64,000 nucleotides of DNA, from NCBI RefSeq assembly GCF_003967555.1, contig NZ_BIFS01000002.1:744001-808000 (forward strand). The letters are read 5' to 3'. This DNA comes from Dictyobacter kobayashii. GTDB lineage: Bacteria > Chloroflexota > Ktedonobacteria > Ktedonobacterales > Ktedonobacteraceae. Below, in pieces: positions 9,586 through 18,993 of this stretch (position 1 is the stretch's first letter; every line of letters begins with the position of its first letter). Both the position numbers and the translations under genes were made by a program. The notes beneath the pieces were generated by a model. The model was given only the letters and a program-made list of their open reading frames with translations. It had not been told where the DNA came from and did no database searches.

Positions 9586-9622
9586 GCGTCTTGCCAGTAT
9601 GTTACTGGCAAGGCGCCTTTTT
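9586..9622 (+). terminator. Intrinsic terminator
   Basis: A 14-bp stem with one G-T pair and a 3-nt loop is followed directly by CTTTTT, a classic rho-independent terminator, here for the FabF transcript. Confidence 0.75.
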
Positions 9623-9722
9623 CATCCCTTTGGAGGATACCAGGCACCAGATAAGCATGCTATATTCTGTCTAACACGTGAGATATCGGGGCGAAGGTCG
9701 CCAGTTCACGAGGAGAAAATAT

Positions 9723-10331
9723 ATGCAGCATTTAGTTCATAGAGTTCGCTCTACCACCACCTGGTGGGTTGTACTTCTCCAGGGCATCATCGCCATTGGC
9801 CTCGGACTACTCGTATTGCTAGCACCATTTAAACTATCCGCATTAATGGTGCGCTTATTAGGTGCCTACCTTTTCATCTCCGGACTCTTACTATTCTTCA
9901 ACATGTATCGCAACAAAACATATCCCAAATTCAAAGTTGTGGTTGCGGCAGTAGGAGTTATCGCCGGTATACTACTAATGATCTTCCGTGTCTGGAGCCT
10001 GGCTGTCTTGCCACCCGCAATCTTCCTGGCAGGAGCAATTCTAGGCATCGTCTATGGAATTATCGAAATATTGCAGGGGATACGCAATAAAGAATGGGAT
10101 GATACAGGGGTCGGCGTGCTGAGCCTCATTGTCGGCATTACCCTGCTCTTTTTGATTGTACCCTTAGGTGGTTTTCTCTCGGTATCACTCACCACAGTCG
10201 CGCTATCAGCGCCATTTATTATCTGTGTTAGCGGCATCGTTATCGGCGCCCTCCTGATCCAGCGCGCCCTACGCATGCGGCAAGAACAAGTACCCAATCC
10301 GCCACCTATGATGTCAGCAACCCAGGAGTAG
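9723..10331 (+). CDS. HdeD-like membrane protein (DUF308)
   Basis: A 202-residue protein with six predicted membrane helices arranged as three hairpins (for example WWVVLLQGIIAIGLGLLVLL and LGIVYGIIEILQGIRNKEW), the pattern of the HdeD/DUF308 family. E. coli HdeD is linked to acid resistance; here the role is unknown. The start is ATG 9723, with GAGGAG about 8 bases upstream. It lies 62 bp before a cupin gene in the same direction. Confidence 0.82.
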   Translation: MQHLVHRVRSTTTWWVVLLQGIIAIGLGLLVLLAPFKLSALMVRLLGAYLFISGLLLFFNMYRNKTYPKFKVVVAAVGVIAGILLMIFRVWSLAVLPPAIFLAGAILGIVYGIIEILQGIRNKEWDDTGVGVLSLIVGITLLFLIVPLGGFLSVSLTTVALSAPFIICVSGIVIGALLIQRALRMRQEQVPNPPPMMSATQE

Positions 10332-10393
10332 CCATCCTCTCTATCCACAAACACAAATGTATCTCAACAGGTTAGCAGAAAAGGAGCAGGGCC

Positions 10394-10900
10394 ATGATGG
10401 CAGAACAGAGCGACCGGCAACAAACGATTCCCTATGCACGCAACCTCCACGACGCGCTAAAAGGTGATGAATTGCTGCCGGCTACCTACCTGGCAAAAGG
10501 TGAGGATACAGCGGGGCAGTTAACATTAAGTGAGGCGATCATCCATCGAGGGCAGGAGCCACTGCCCCATACCCATACACGCGAAGACGAGGCTTTTTAC
10601 ATCCTCGAAGGGGCCGCCACCTTCACGATAGGGCAGCAATCCTTTCCAGTATCTGCCGGAACCTTCATCTGGCTACCCAGAGACCAGCAACACTCATTCA
10701 TTATCCATACAGAAACTGCCCGCGTCCTGGTCTTTATCCTACCATCCGGCCTGGAACACTACTTTGAAAAGATGGGGCAGCTATTTCAACAAGAACATGT
10801 GCAAGCAGGCCAGCTATCACCTGCAACAGCACACAAATGGCAGCTGCTCTCACAACAATTCGGCATCACCCTCAACCTCCCAGAAACACAAACACCGTAG
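10394..10900 (+). CDS. Cupin domain protein
   Basis: A 168-residue protein with one cupin barrel. Metal-binding motif 1 is PHTHTREDEAFYILEG (two His and a Glu) and motif 2 lies around GTFIWLPRDQQHSF, giving the last His. Such proteins bind a metal and act as dioxygenases, isomerases or sugar/quercetin sensors; nothing here chooses among these. AAAGGAG precedes the start by about 7 bases. It follows the HdeD-like gene and may share its transcript. Confidence 0.85.
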   Translation: MMAEQSDRQQTIPYARNLHDALKGDELLPATYLAKGEDTAGQLTLSEAIIHRGQEPLPHTHTREDEAFYILEGAATFTIGQQSFPVSAGTFIWLPRDQQHSFIIHTETARVLVFILPSGLEHYFEKMGQLFQQEHVQAGQLSPATAHKWQLLSQQFGITLNLPETQTP

Positions 10901-10980
10901 GTGCGACCCTCGGCGGTCGCTTGCCGCCCCGGCGGCCCCGTATCCCAGCGCTCAGGCACCCCATGGCATCGCCTTTCCCT

Positions 10981-11023
10981 CACGCGGTACCCAAAAACGG
11001 ACCATCCTTTTGGGCACCGCGTG
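10981..11023. terminator. Hairpin between convergent genes
   Basis: A long stem (CACGCGGT, one mismatch, then CCCAAAA against the complementary arm ending at 11023) lies between the cupin gene (+) and the PPOX gene (-), where a bidirectional terminator is expected. Confidence 0.55.
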
Positions 11024-11077
11024 GGCCAGGGTGTCAGAGACAAAAGGCGCGAGAATCGTACGTATTGATGCTTGAGC

Positions 11078-11473
11078 TTATTTAGCGGCAGCTTCGATGA
11101 CGATATAAGCGCGATCTGGCGTCTCCGTGCCAGCGATACGCTGGAATTGTTCTCCGTATTTTTTCTCCAGGGCGGCACGGGCGGCGGGCCGCTCTTCGGT
11201 ACTGGCATCACGACCAACTCCATCAACCTCGGGCTCACCCTTCAAGTTACCTACCCGATCAGAAGGTGTCATAGTAACACGGCCGGTAGCGCGCACGCGC
11301 TTGACTTTGCCTGCATTAGTGGAGGTGGTGACATACACTTTACCCTGCTCATAGGCAAACCAGACGGTGGTAGGCACGGCGCGGCCATCTTTACGATAAG
11401 TGGTTAACACAATAAATTCATGGGGTGCGAGAAAAGCAAATGGGTCCTGAATGTGAGTACCTTGCATGGTCAT
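11078..11473 (-). CDS. PPOX-fold (pyridoxamine oxidase-like, F420-type) oxidoreductase
   Basis: A 131-residue split-barrel flavin/F420-binding protein. Its N-terminus is typical: FLAPHEFIVLTTYRKDGRAV followed by TTVWFAYEQGKVYVTT. The family includes F420-dependent reductases and heme-degradation-like proteins. The start at 11473 has GGAG 10-13 bases upstream; an upstream extension of the frame has no support. It is divergent from the acyl-CoA ligase operon, separated by 275 bp that must carry both promoters. Confidence 0.82.
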   Translation of the reverse strand: MTMQGTHIQDPFAFLAPHEFIVLTTYRKDGRAVPTTVWFAYEQGKVYVTTSTNAGKVKRVRATGRVTMTPSDRVGNLKGEPEVDGVGRDASTEERPAARAALEKKYGEQFQRIAGTETPDRAYIVIEAAAK

Positions 11474-11692
11474 ATTTATAACTACTCCTAATAAATATTG
11501 ATAATCGAGAACAGCAGTGAGTGCTTGCTCTTTGTTCAAAACTCTACCACGGATAGACAACTGACGACAAGACGCTGGGATAGGCAGCCATGGGTATAGC
11601 TGATGCCGATCAAATTGTGAGCCGAGCGCTTCAGGCAGGCAGTTCCAACATAAAATGTGATGGGGCACATCGAGATGTATAGCGATGTATAG

Positions 11693-11716
11693 TATAATAT
11701 TGACACAATGTTGTCA
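11693..11716 (+). promoter_or_regulatory. Promoter and operator of the acyl-CoA ligase operon
   Basis: TATAAT at 11693-11698 is followed by the imperfect palindrome TGACACAATGTTGTCA at 11701-11716, placed where a repressor would cover the transcription start, about 33 bp before the start codon. A direct repeat GATGTATAG lies just upstream. No clear -35 box is seen. Confidence 0.45.
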
Positions 11717-11748
11717 GGTTTTGCCCTTCCCAGAGAAAGGTGAAAGAG

Positions 11749-13328
11749 ATGGAGCAAAAGGTCTATCGAACAGAACTTACCCCTTTGAGTTTTCTGGAGC
11801 GGAGTGCCCTGATTTTTCCTGATAAGACAGCTGTTATCCATGGGGAGCGGTCCTATACGTATCAAGAGATGGCTGAGCGGGTCTATCGTCTGGCCTCGCG
11901 ACTGCGTGCGCTGGGACTGCAGAAACATGAGCGGGTGGCGTTTCTCTGTCCCAATACTCCAGCCCTGCTTGAAGCTCACTACGCCATCCCGGCGGCCGGC
12001 GGTATCCTGGTCGCCATTAACAATCGACTGAGCAGCCCCGAAATTGGTTTTATTTTACAGCATTCAGGCAGCAAATATCTTTTTGTCGACCACGAATTTT
12101 TCCCCTTGATTGAAGCCTTAAACCTGGAACAGTTAACACAGATTATCCGCATTGACGATAGCGGCGCCCCCGAAGATCCTTATGAGCAGTTTCTAGCTGC
12201 GGGTACGCCTGAACCAGTTAAGAGCTGGCTGGAAGATGAAGAGGAGACCATCTCGATTAACTATACCTCAGGCACAACTGGCAACCCTAAAGGTGTTATG
12301 TATACGTATCGTGGCGCTTACCTCAATGCCCTCTCCGAAGTAATCGAAAGCGGCTTGAATAGCAGCAGCATTTATCTCTGGACGCTACCAATGTTTCACT
12401 GTAATGGCTGGTGCTTTACCTGGGGCGTCACCGCAGTGGGAGCAACCCATGTCTGCCTGCGTAAAGTTGATCCATCCCATATCTGGGAGTTGTTTGAGAG
12501 CGAGAAGATTACCCATTATAATGGGGCACCCACGGTACATATTTTCCTGGCACATCACCCCAAGGCGCATCGCCTGGAACAGCAGATCACAGTAACCATC
12601 GCCGGTGCTCCACCCTCGCCGACTTTGCTGGCCCAACTAAAACAGCTCAATATGCGCCCGATCCACGTCTACGGCCTGACCGAGACATACGGACCTTATA
12701 CCGTCTGTGAGTGGCATGAGGAGTGGGCTAGCTTGCCACAAGAGGAGCAGGCACGTCTGCTGGCACGGCAGGGTCAGGGCTATGTGACCGCTGAGCGGGC
12801 GCGCGTGGTCGATCCCAATATGCAGGATGTGGCATGGGATGGCGCGACGATGGGTGAGGTAATCATGCGCGGCAATAATGTGGCCAAGGGCTATTATGAA
12901 AATCCGGAGGCGACCGCACGCTCCTTTGAGGGTGGCTGGTTCCATTCTGGCGATATCGGGGTCTGGCATGCCGACAGCTATATTGAGCTACGTGACCGGG
13001 CTAAGGATGTAATTATTTCGGGCGGCGAAAATATCTCGACCATCGAGGTTGAACAGACCCTCGTGCAGCATCCGGCGGTCCTTGAATGCGCGGTCGTAGC
13101 CATCCCGGATGAAACCTGGGGGAACGCCCCAAGGCATTTGTGACCCTGGCAGCGGACCACGAGACCACAGAACAAGAGCTGATTACGTTTTGTAAGGCAC
13201 GCCTGGCCCACTTCAAGTGTCCGGTCGCCATCGAGTTCGGTCCCCTACCCAAAACATCGACCGGCAAAGTCCAGAAATATGTGTTGCGCGATAAGGCCTG
13301 GGCTGGACGCGAGAAACGTATTAATTGA
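11749..13328 (+). pseudogene. Acyl-CoA ligase (AMP-forming) copy 1, single frameshift
   Basis: An adenylate-forming ligase that activates a fatty or other carboxylic acid to its CoA ester. Visible motifs are YTSGTTGNPKGVMYTYRG (P-loop A3), YGLTETYGP (A5), WFHSGDIG (A7), RAKDVIISGGENISTIEVE (A8) and KTSTGKVQKYVLR with the catalytic Lys (A10). The frame breaks at the G run 13118-13122; one more G gives DETWGERPKAFVTL as in copy 2. The reading frame resumes to 13328, about 526 residues. The neighbouring copy is close in sequence throughout. Substrate is unknown; the DmdB/medium-chain ligase branch is likely. I suspect a sequencing error. Confidence 0.75.
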
Positions 13329-13383
13329 CTTCAACCATGATGTATAGATTAAAGCCTGTATAAATCGGTGAAAGGCAATTGCA

Positions 13384-14960
13384 ATGGAGCCAAAAGTCTA
13401 TCGAACCGAGTTGACGCCAGTGAGTTTTCTGCAACGCAGCGCCCTGATATTTCCTGACAAGACCGCGATCATTCATGAGAATCGATCCTATAGCTACCGC
13501 GAGTTTGCGGAGCGCGTCTATCGCCTGGCTTCCAGGCTGCGCGCACTGGGACTGCGTAAACATGAGCGGGTGGCGTTTCTCTGTCCCAATACCCCGGCCT
13601 TGCTTGAGGCCCACTACGCCGTTCCGGCGGCTGGCGGCATTCTAGTGGCCATCAATACACGGCTGAACAGCAGTGAGGTCGACTTTATCCTGCACCATGC
13701 GGGCTGCACTTTCCTCTTTGTAGATCATGAACTGGCCCCTCTGCTCAAAACAGCGAATCTGGCAGGTATCCAGGTCATACAGATTCAGGACAGCGGCCAG
13801 CCAGATGATCCGTATGAACAATTTCTGGCCGCTGGCTCACCCGAACCAGTTGAGAGCTGGCTGGCAGATGAAGAAGAAACGATATCCATCAACTATACTT
13901 CGGGCACGACAGGCAACCCTAAAGGCGTCATGTATACTTATCGAGGAGCCTATCTCAATGCACTTGGGATCGTCATTGAAACGCAGTTGACTAATAACAG
14001 CGTCTACCTGTGGACGCTGCCGATGTTTCATTGCAATGGTTGGTGTTTTACCTGGGCCGTCACCGCGATCGGAGCAACCCATGTCTGCCTGCGTCGACTC
14101 GATCCAGAGCGCGTGTGGGATATCCTGGATCAAGAGGGTGTGACCCACTATAATGGCGCTCCCACGGTGCATATTTTCCTGGTCAATCATCCCAAAGCGC
14201 ATAGATTGGCGCGGCCCGCCACCGTCGCCATCGGTGGTGCTCCCCCATCGCCAACCTTACTGGCACAGATGGAGCAACTCAACATTCATGTTTTACATCT
14301 TTATGGCCTAACCGAGACCTATGGACCCAATACCGTTTGCGCATGGCATCCTGAATGGGATGCCCTCTCCCCGCCGAACAGGCGCGGATTCGAGCACGCC
14401 AGGGACAGGTGCATACGACGGCCGGCCAGACACGTGTCATTAGTCCAGACATGCAAGAGGCACCGCGCGATGGCGAGACGATGGGCGAAGTGATGATGCG
14501 CGGCAACACAATCGCCAAAGGATATTATGAAAATCCCACGGCGACCGCACGCGCCTTTGAGAATGGCTGGTTCCATTCTGGCGATATCGGAGTCTGGTAT
14601 AGTGATAGTTATATCGAACTGCGCGATCGAGCCAAAGACATCATTATCTCTGGCGGCGAAAATATCTCGACCATCGAGGTCGAACAGACAATTGTGCAAC
14701 AACCCGCGGTCCTTGAGTGCGCGGTCATCGCCATCCCGGATGAGACCTGGGGTGAACGCCCCAAGGCGTTCGTGACATTGAAGCCAGAACAGCAACTGAG
14801 CGAGTCGGAATTGATCAGTTTCTGCAAAGCCAGGTTAGCGCACTTTAAGTGTCCGGTCGCCGTCGAATTTGGTCCTTTACCGAAAACCTCGACCGGCAAA
14901 ATACAGAAATATATCTTGCGCGACAAGGTCTGGACTGGTCAGCAGAAGCGTATTCACTAA
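13384..14960 (+). pseudogene. Acyl-CoA ligase (AMP-forming) copy 2, single frameshift
   Basis: A tandem duplicate of the preceding ligase with the same motif series: YTSGTTGNPKGVMYTYRG, YGLTETYGP, RAKDIIISGGENISTIEVE and KTSTGKIQKYILR. The frame breaks at the C run 14369-14372; one more C restores the reading LSPAEQARIRARQGQ, parallel to LPQEEQARLLARQGQ in copy 1. The two breaks lie at different places, so neither was inherited from the other. Only 55 bp separate the copies and 44 bp separate this one from the crotonase, consistent with one operon. Confidence 0.75.
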
Positions 14961-15004
14961 AAAGAAACGACGCTGAGCGCCCACATATATAAGGAGAGTT
15001 TTCC

Positions 15005-15784
15005 ATGTCCTATCAATTGATCGAATTGAGCTACGAGCAGGATCTAGCCATCGTCACCATGAATAATGTCAAGCGGCGCAATGCACTCTCACTGGCACAC
15101 ATGCAAGAGCTGACCAGTGCCTTTCGCGAGGTTGGTGAGAGCCAGGCCAGCGGCGTTTTGCTGGCGGCCAATGGCGCCGTCTTCTGCTCCGGCCATGATC
15201 TTTCAGAGATGGTAGATCAAGATGTCTCGTTCATGAGCTGTCTGCTAGAAACCTGTACCACGCTCATGAATACGATCCAAGAGATTCCACAACCAGTGCT
15301 GGCCTGTGTCCAGGGAGTGGCCACAGCGGCAGGCTGTCAACTTGTAGCCACCTGTGACCTGGCGGTGGCAGCAACCACCGCCAGTTTTGCCACCCCCGGC
15401 GTTAAAATCGGTTGGTTCTGCACAACTCCAATGGTAGCCTTAAGTCGCAATATCGGGCACAAGCGCGCGCTGGAGATGTTGTTTACCGGCGATCCGATCA
15501 CTGCGCAGACCGCCGCGGACTGGGGATTGATAAACCGCGCGGTAGCAGTCGAGCAATTGCGTAATGAAGCTCTACGCCTGCTTAGAGCCGCCAGCAACAA
15601 CAGCGTCAACGCCCGCAGTATCGGAAAGCAGGCCTTCTATACCCAGATCGACCTGCCCCAACCGCAGGCCTACGAATATGCCCAGGACGTCATGGCCTCG
15701 GCCTCCCAGATACCCGATGCCAGCGAAGGCATGCACGCCTTCCTCGAAAAACGCCAACCCCACTTCGACCAGAGAACGAAATGA
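15005..15784 (+). CDS. Enoyl-CoA hydratase/isomerase family protein, ECHDC3-like
   Basis: A 259-residue crotonase-fold protein, last in the ligase operon; AAGGAG is 10 bases upstream. The CoA-binding/oxyanion region is FCSGHDLSEMV. The two glutamates that catalyse hydration in classical crotonases are replaced: Gln112 in AAGCQLVATCDL and Gly132 in FATPGVKIG, exactly 20 residues apart as in the active enzymes. The same substitutions are typical of the ECHDC3-like subgroup. It therefore probably is not a simple enoyl-CoA hydratase; a hydrolase, isomerase or other acyl-CoA role is possible. Family is certain, reaction unknown. Confidence 0.88.
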   Translation: MSYQLIELSYEQDLAIVTMNNVKRRNALSLAHMQELTSAFREVGESQASGVLLAANGAVFCSGHDLSEMVDQDVSFMSCLLETCTTLMNTIQEIPQPVLACVQGVATAAGCQLVATCDLAVAATTASFATPGVKIGWFCTTPMVALSRNIGHKRALEMLFTGDPITAQTAADWGLINRAVAVEQLRNEALRLLRAASNNSVNARSIGKQAFYTQIDLPQPQAYEYAQDVMASASQIPDASEGMHAFLEKRQPHFDQRTK

Positions 15785-15798
15785 AATGAATAACTACC

Positions 15799-15832
15799 AG
15801 CAACGCGAGACTCAGATGGGTCTCGCGTTGCT
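15799..15832 (+). terminator. Intrinsic terminator of the ligase-crotonase operon
   Basis: A perfect 13-bp stem (15799-15811 with 15820-15832) and 8-nt loop is followed by TTCTTTGCTTTG, 15 bp after the crotonase stop. Confidence 0.75.
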
Positions 15833-15927
15833 TTCTTTGCTTTGTATTACAGGCATATCCTCACAAGATACTATCCACTATAATGATGATGGGAATTTAT
15901 AATTGAACAAGGGCAAAGCTGCTATTT

Positions 15928-16827
15928 ATGGATCTCAATCAACTCCAGGCATTTGATCAGATTATCCAACAGGGAAGTTTTAGTAAGGCGGCGCGCAGGT
16001 TGAATATTTCGCAGCCATCGATCAGTCTGCGTATACAGGCGTTGGAACAGGAGGTAGGTGGCGCGCTATTCATTCGTGGGGGCAGTCGTTTACAGTTAAC
16101 CGTGCTGGGAAAGAACTTCTCGCCCCATGCGCGCCAGGCTTTACAGGCGATGACGACCGGATTGGAAACCGCCCAGCATACATTGCAGGGGAAGAAAGGG
16201 CAATTGATGCTAGGCACCGCTCCGACACTGACCACCGGCTTTTTCGCTACCACGCTCATACGGCTGCGAAGGGAACAGCCTGAGCTGGATATCGCGGTGC
16301 ATACAGGTCATAATCAACAGATTGTAGAAATGGTGCATGAAGGCTTTGTCCAGCTCGGCATTGTCACCGGACCTTTTTTCTCGCCCGCACTACAAAATAT
16401 TTTACAGCTACAGGAACCATTGATCGCGATGGCCCACGCCAACCATCCACTGACTCAACAAAAACAGGTAAGCATAGCTGAACTGGCGATCAGTAGCAAT
16501 CCTTTTTTCTCGATTGACTGGAGCCTGGAAGCCCGCTACTGGCAGGCCCATAGCTTAACACCAGCGCAGAAAGCGGTGCTTGAAGTTCCGCCGCAGACCG
16601 CTTATGACTTACTGAGCAGTGGGATCGGAGTAGCATTTATGACACGCTCATTTGCACGCCATGGACTGCAAAGCGGAAAATTGGTTGAACTGGCAGTCCA
16701 TCCCAGGCCTGAACTCCAGCGCGAATTTGTGGTCATACAGCACCAGCGCGTTGATGATCTTTCGGATGCCGCTAAAGCATTTATACGGATTCTACGCGAA
16801 GAAACACGTTCCATCCATAAATATTGA
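15928..16827 (+). CDS. LysR family transcriptional regulator
   Basis: A 299-residue regulator. The N-terminal helix-turn-helix (residues 1-60: GSFSKAARRLNISQPSISLR) is typical of LysR proteins. It is followed by a linker helix and a periplasmic-binding-like effector domain beginning near KGQLMLGTAPTL. It follows the operon terminator, so it has its own promoter. It faces the same way as the nucleotidyltransferase gene rather than being divergent from a target, so the target cannot be read from position. Effector unknown. Confidence 0.92.
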   Translation: MDLNQLQAFDQIIQQGSFSKAARRLNISQPSISLRIQALEQEVGGALFIRGGSRLQLTVLGKNFSPHARQALQAMTTGLETAQHTLQGKKGQLMLGTAPTLTTGFFATTLIRLRREQPELDIAVHTGHNQQIVEMVHEGFVQLGIVTGPFFSPALQNILQLQEPLIAMAHANHPLTQQKQVSIAELAISSNPFFSIDWSLEARYWQAHSLTPAQKAVLEVPPQTAYDLLSSGIGVAFMTRSFARHGLQSGKLVELAVHPRPELQREFVVIQHQRVDDLSDAAKAFIRILREETRSIHKY

Positions 16828-16939
16828 TCAATATTATTATACCCGATATCTATTCATCCACAACAAGCGAATATCAGTACAATATATAAGGGGTCCGAAA
16901 AATACAAAAAAGGGAAACCAAAAGAAAGGACACTGTACT

Positions 16940-17745
16940 ATTTTGGCTCAATATGGATGGGCATCCTGCCCTACTTCCACCCGTGTACAGTTAAATTTAC
17001 TCTGCGAAGGCCTGCGCACCACCCTGGATACACAACTGGTCGGCATCTATCTCCATGGCTCGCTAGCCATGGGATGCTTTAATCCCAAAAGCAGCGATAT
17101 TGATCTGCTGGTCGTGACCCAGCAACCATTGAGTGTCTTTGTGAAACGCCAGCTCATGCTGCAAATCTTGCAATCCTCGCAACAGCCCAGTCCACTGGAA
17201 ATCAGCTTTCTGGTCGCCGAACAGATCAATCCCTATCGACATCCATTACCTTTTGAGCTCCATTATAGCGAAACCTGGCGCGCGAAAACTCTGGCTGATC
17301 TGGATAGTGGCGCCTGGCAACACTGGAATGAACACCAGGCAACCGATAGCGATCTTGATGCCCATCTAACCATCTTGCGTCAGCGTGGCCTCACTCTTTA
17401 TGGACAGGAGCACCAACAGATATTTCCTGTGGTACCGGCCAATTACTACATCGCCACGATCATCGCTGATTACAATGAGGCACGCGAAAAAAAATTGAGC
17501 GCTCCCGTCTATTTCTTGCTTAACGCGTGCCGTGTCCATGCCTATCTACAAGCCAGCCACATCTACTCAAAGGATGAAGGGGCATCTATGGATTGACCAC
17601 CTTGCCAGCCGAGTTTATAGGTATCATCACACAAGCGCTGGATATCTATCGAGGTCGCTCAGCAGAACGCGCATTTGAAGAAGAGAAGTTGGATAAGTTT
17701 AGCACTTATATAGATAATTACATCCGTGAATGGCAGCAAGCTTAA
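16940..17745 (+). pseudogene. Aminoglycoside-type (AadA-like) nucleotidyltransferase, single frameshift
   Basis: A nucleotidyltransferase with the signature GSLAMGCFNPKSSDIDLLVV (metal-binding Asp pair in SDID) and a C-terminal DUF4111-like helical domain, the architecture of ANT(3'')/ANT(9) enzymes. The frame breaks at the G run 17579-17582; one more G gives DEGGIYGLTTLPAEF and the frame ends at 17745, about 267 residues. The start is uncertain: GAAAGGA at 16924-16930 suits ATT 16940 or TTG 16943, and no ATG is suitably placed. It may confer aminoglycoside resistance or act on another small molecule. Confidence 0.65.
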
Positions 17746-17864
17746 AGAATCATTAAACATGTGCACTCCATATCAACACGCCATTGTTGACATTGCAATT
17801 GGCATAAGCAAGCAGACATAATACCTGATGGTGTCATTGTCATGATGAGAGATAAGGAGTTGGT

Positions 17865-18707
17865 ATGTTTTTGAACAATTCGGCTCGAACAGCGAAGACC
17901 ATCCTGGCGCTCATGTCAGTAGTAACAATATTGATACTGACAATTAACCTGGGCATACTATCCAGAACCGCAGTGGCGGCTGGAGGCACAATGGCTACTG
18001 TCAAGCTCCTCCACAGTCCCACCGGGAACGCTCAATTGAGCTACAATCCCAACACTAAGACACTTACGGTTACCACCAGCCTGGTCGGACTGGCCCCTAA
18101 TAGCACTCATCCTACCCATATCCATCAAGGAGGCTGCACATCCTCAGAAGCTAACATTAAATATCCGCTGCAAAATGTGGTCGCCAACGCCGTAGGACAG
18201 GGCACAGCGACGACCGTCATACCTAATGTGGCAGGTGGAATACCCGCGACTGGCTGGTATCTCATCGTCCACAATGGCCCCAATCTGCAACCAGCTGCCC
18301 AGGACACAGCTATCGCCTGCGCAAGCATTCAGAACCCCAGGGCCCTGACAACCGTAAACACTCCGCTGGGAGCATCAGCGAGTGGCAATGAAAATGCCAC
18401 GGGTACCGCTCACTTGCAGGTGAACAATAATACGCTAACCGTCACCCTAAATGTAAGTGGACTGGCTCCAAATACGCAGCACGCCGCCCATATCCATGCC
18501 GGCAACTGTCAGGCCACCATGCAGGTACTCTACGATTTGAGTCCACTGCAGTCTGACAGCGCTGGCAATGCCAGCAAAACAATGACTTTCAAGGGAGTCT
18601 CAGCCATACCGAGTACAGGCTGGGATATCAATGTCCACTACACAAATAATCTCTCCACACAGACAGGTTATAATCCAATCTTGTGTGGGAATGTCGTACC
18701 CAGTTAG
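17865..18707 (+). CDS. Secreted protein with two CHRD-like domains
   Basis: A 280-residue exported protein. Residues 1-39 form a signal sequence or anchor (LALMSVVTILILTINLGIL) ending near VAAGG. Two similar beta-rich halves follow, each with a HIH motif and Cys (THIHQGGC and AHIHAGNC) and a late tryptophan/His block (GWYLIVHNG, GWDINVHY). This matches CHRD/Cu-Zn-SOD-like folds, but the metal ligands needed for dismutase activity cannot be confirmed. AAGGAG lies 8 bases before the ATG. The internal duplication is clear. Role unknown; cell-surface binding is plausible. Confidence 0.7.
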   Translation: MFLNNSARTAKTILALMSVVTILILTINLGILSRTAVAAGGTMATVKLLHSPTGNAQLSYNPNTKTLTVTTSLVGLAPNSTHPTHIHQGGCTSSEANIKYPLQNVVANAVGQGTATTVIPNVAGGIPATGWYLIVHNGPNLQPAAQDTAIACASIQNPRALTTVNTPLGASASGNENATGTAHLQVNNNTLTVTLNVSGLAPNTQHAAHIHAGNCQATMQVLYDLSPLQSDSAGNASKTMTFKGVSAIPSTGWDINVHYTNNLSTQTGYNPILCGNVVPS

Positions 18708-18733
18708 ACGTTTGTAGCAAGCTCTTAGGCTAT

Positions 18734-18775
18734 AAGAAGCGGGGTGATTGTCGACTGGCAGCCACCTCGCTTCTT
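18734..18775 (+). terminator. Hairpin after the CHRD protein gene
   Basis: A 13-bp stem with one wobble pair (18734-18746 with 18763-18775) lies 27 bp after the stop codon. The T content downstream is modest. Confidence 0.55.
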
Positions 18776-18993
18776 CGAATACAATTCACCGCTTCAACTA
18801 AATAAAGTACTTTCCTGCTAATAATAAATAAAGTATACGAACAGGCCCTGATCAACATGCTATGCTATATGAGGCGGAACAGACAGGATATGTGCAGGCA
18901 CGGTTTAGCCGGGTAGAGAATCTTTTATTTTTACTTACTTATTTTCTCGCTGCCTTCTGCTCCCCAGATATCCAAAAAGGAGAATATAGGGCC

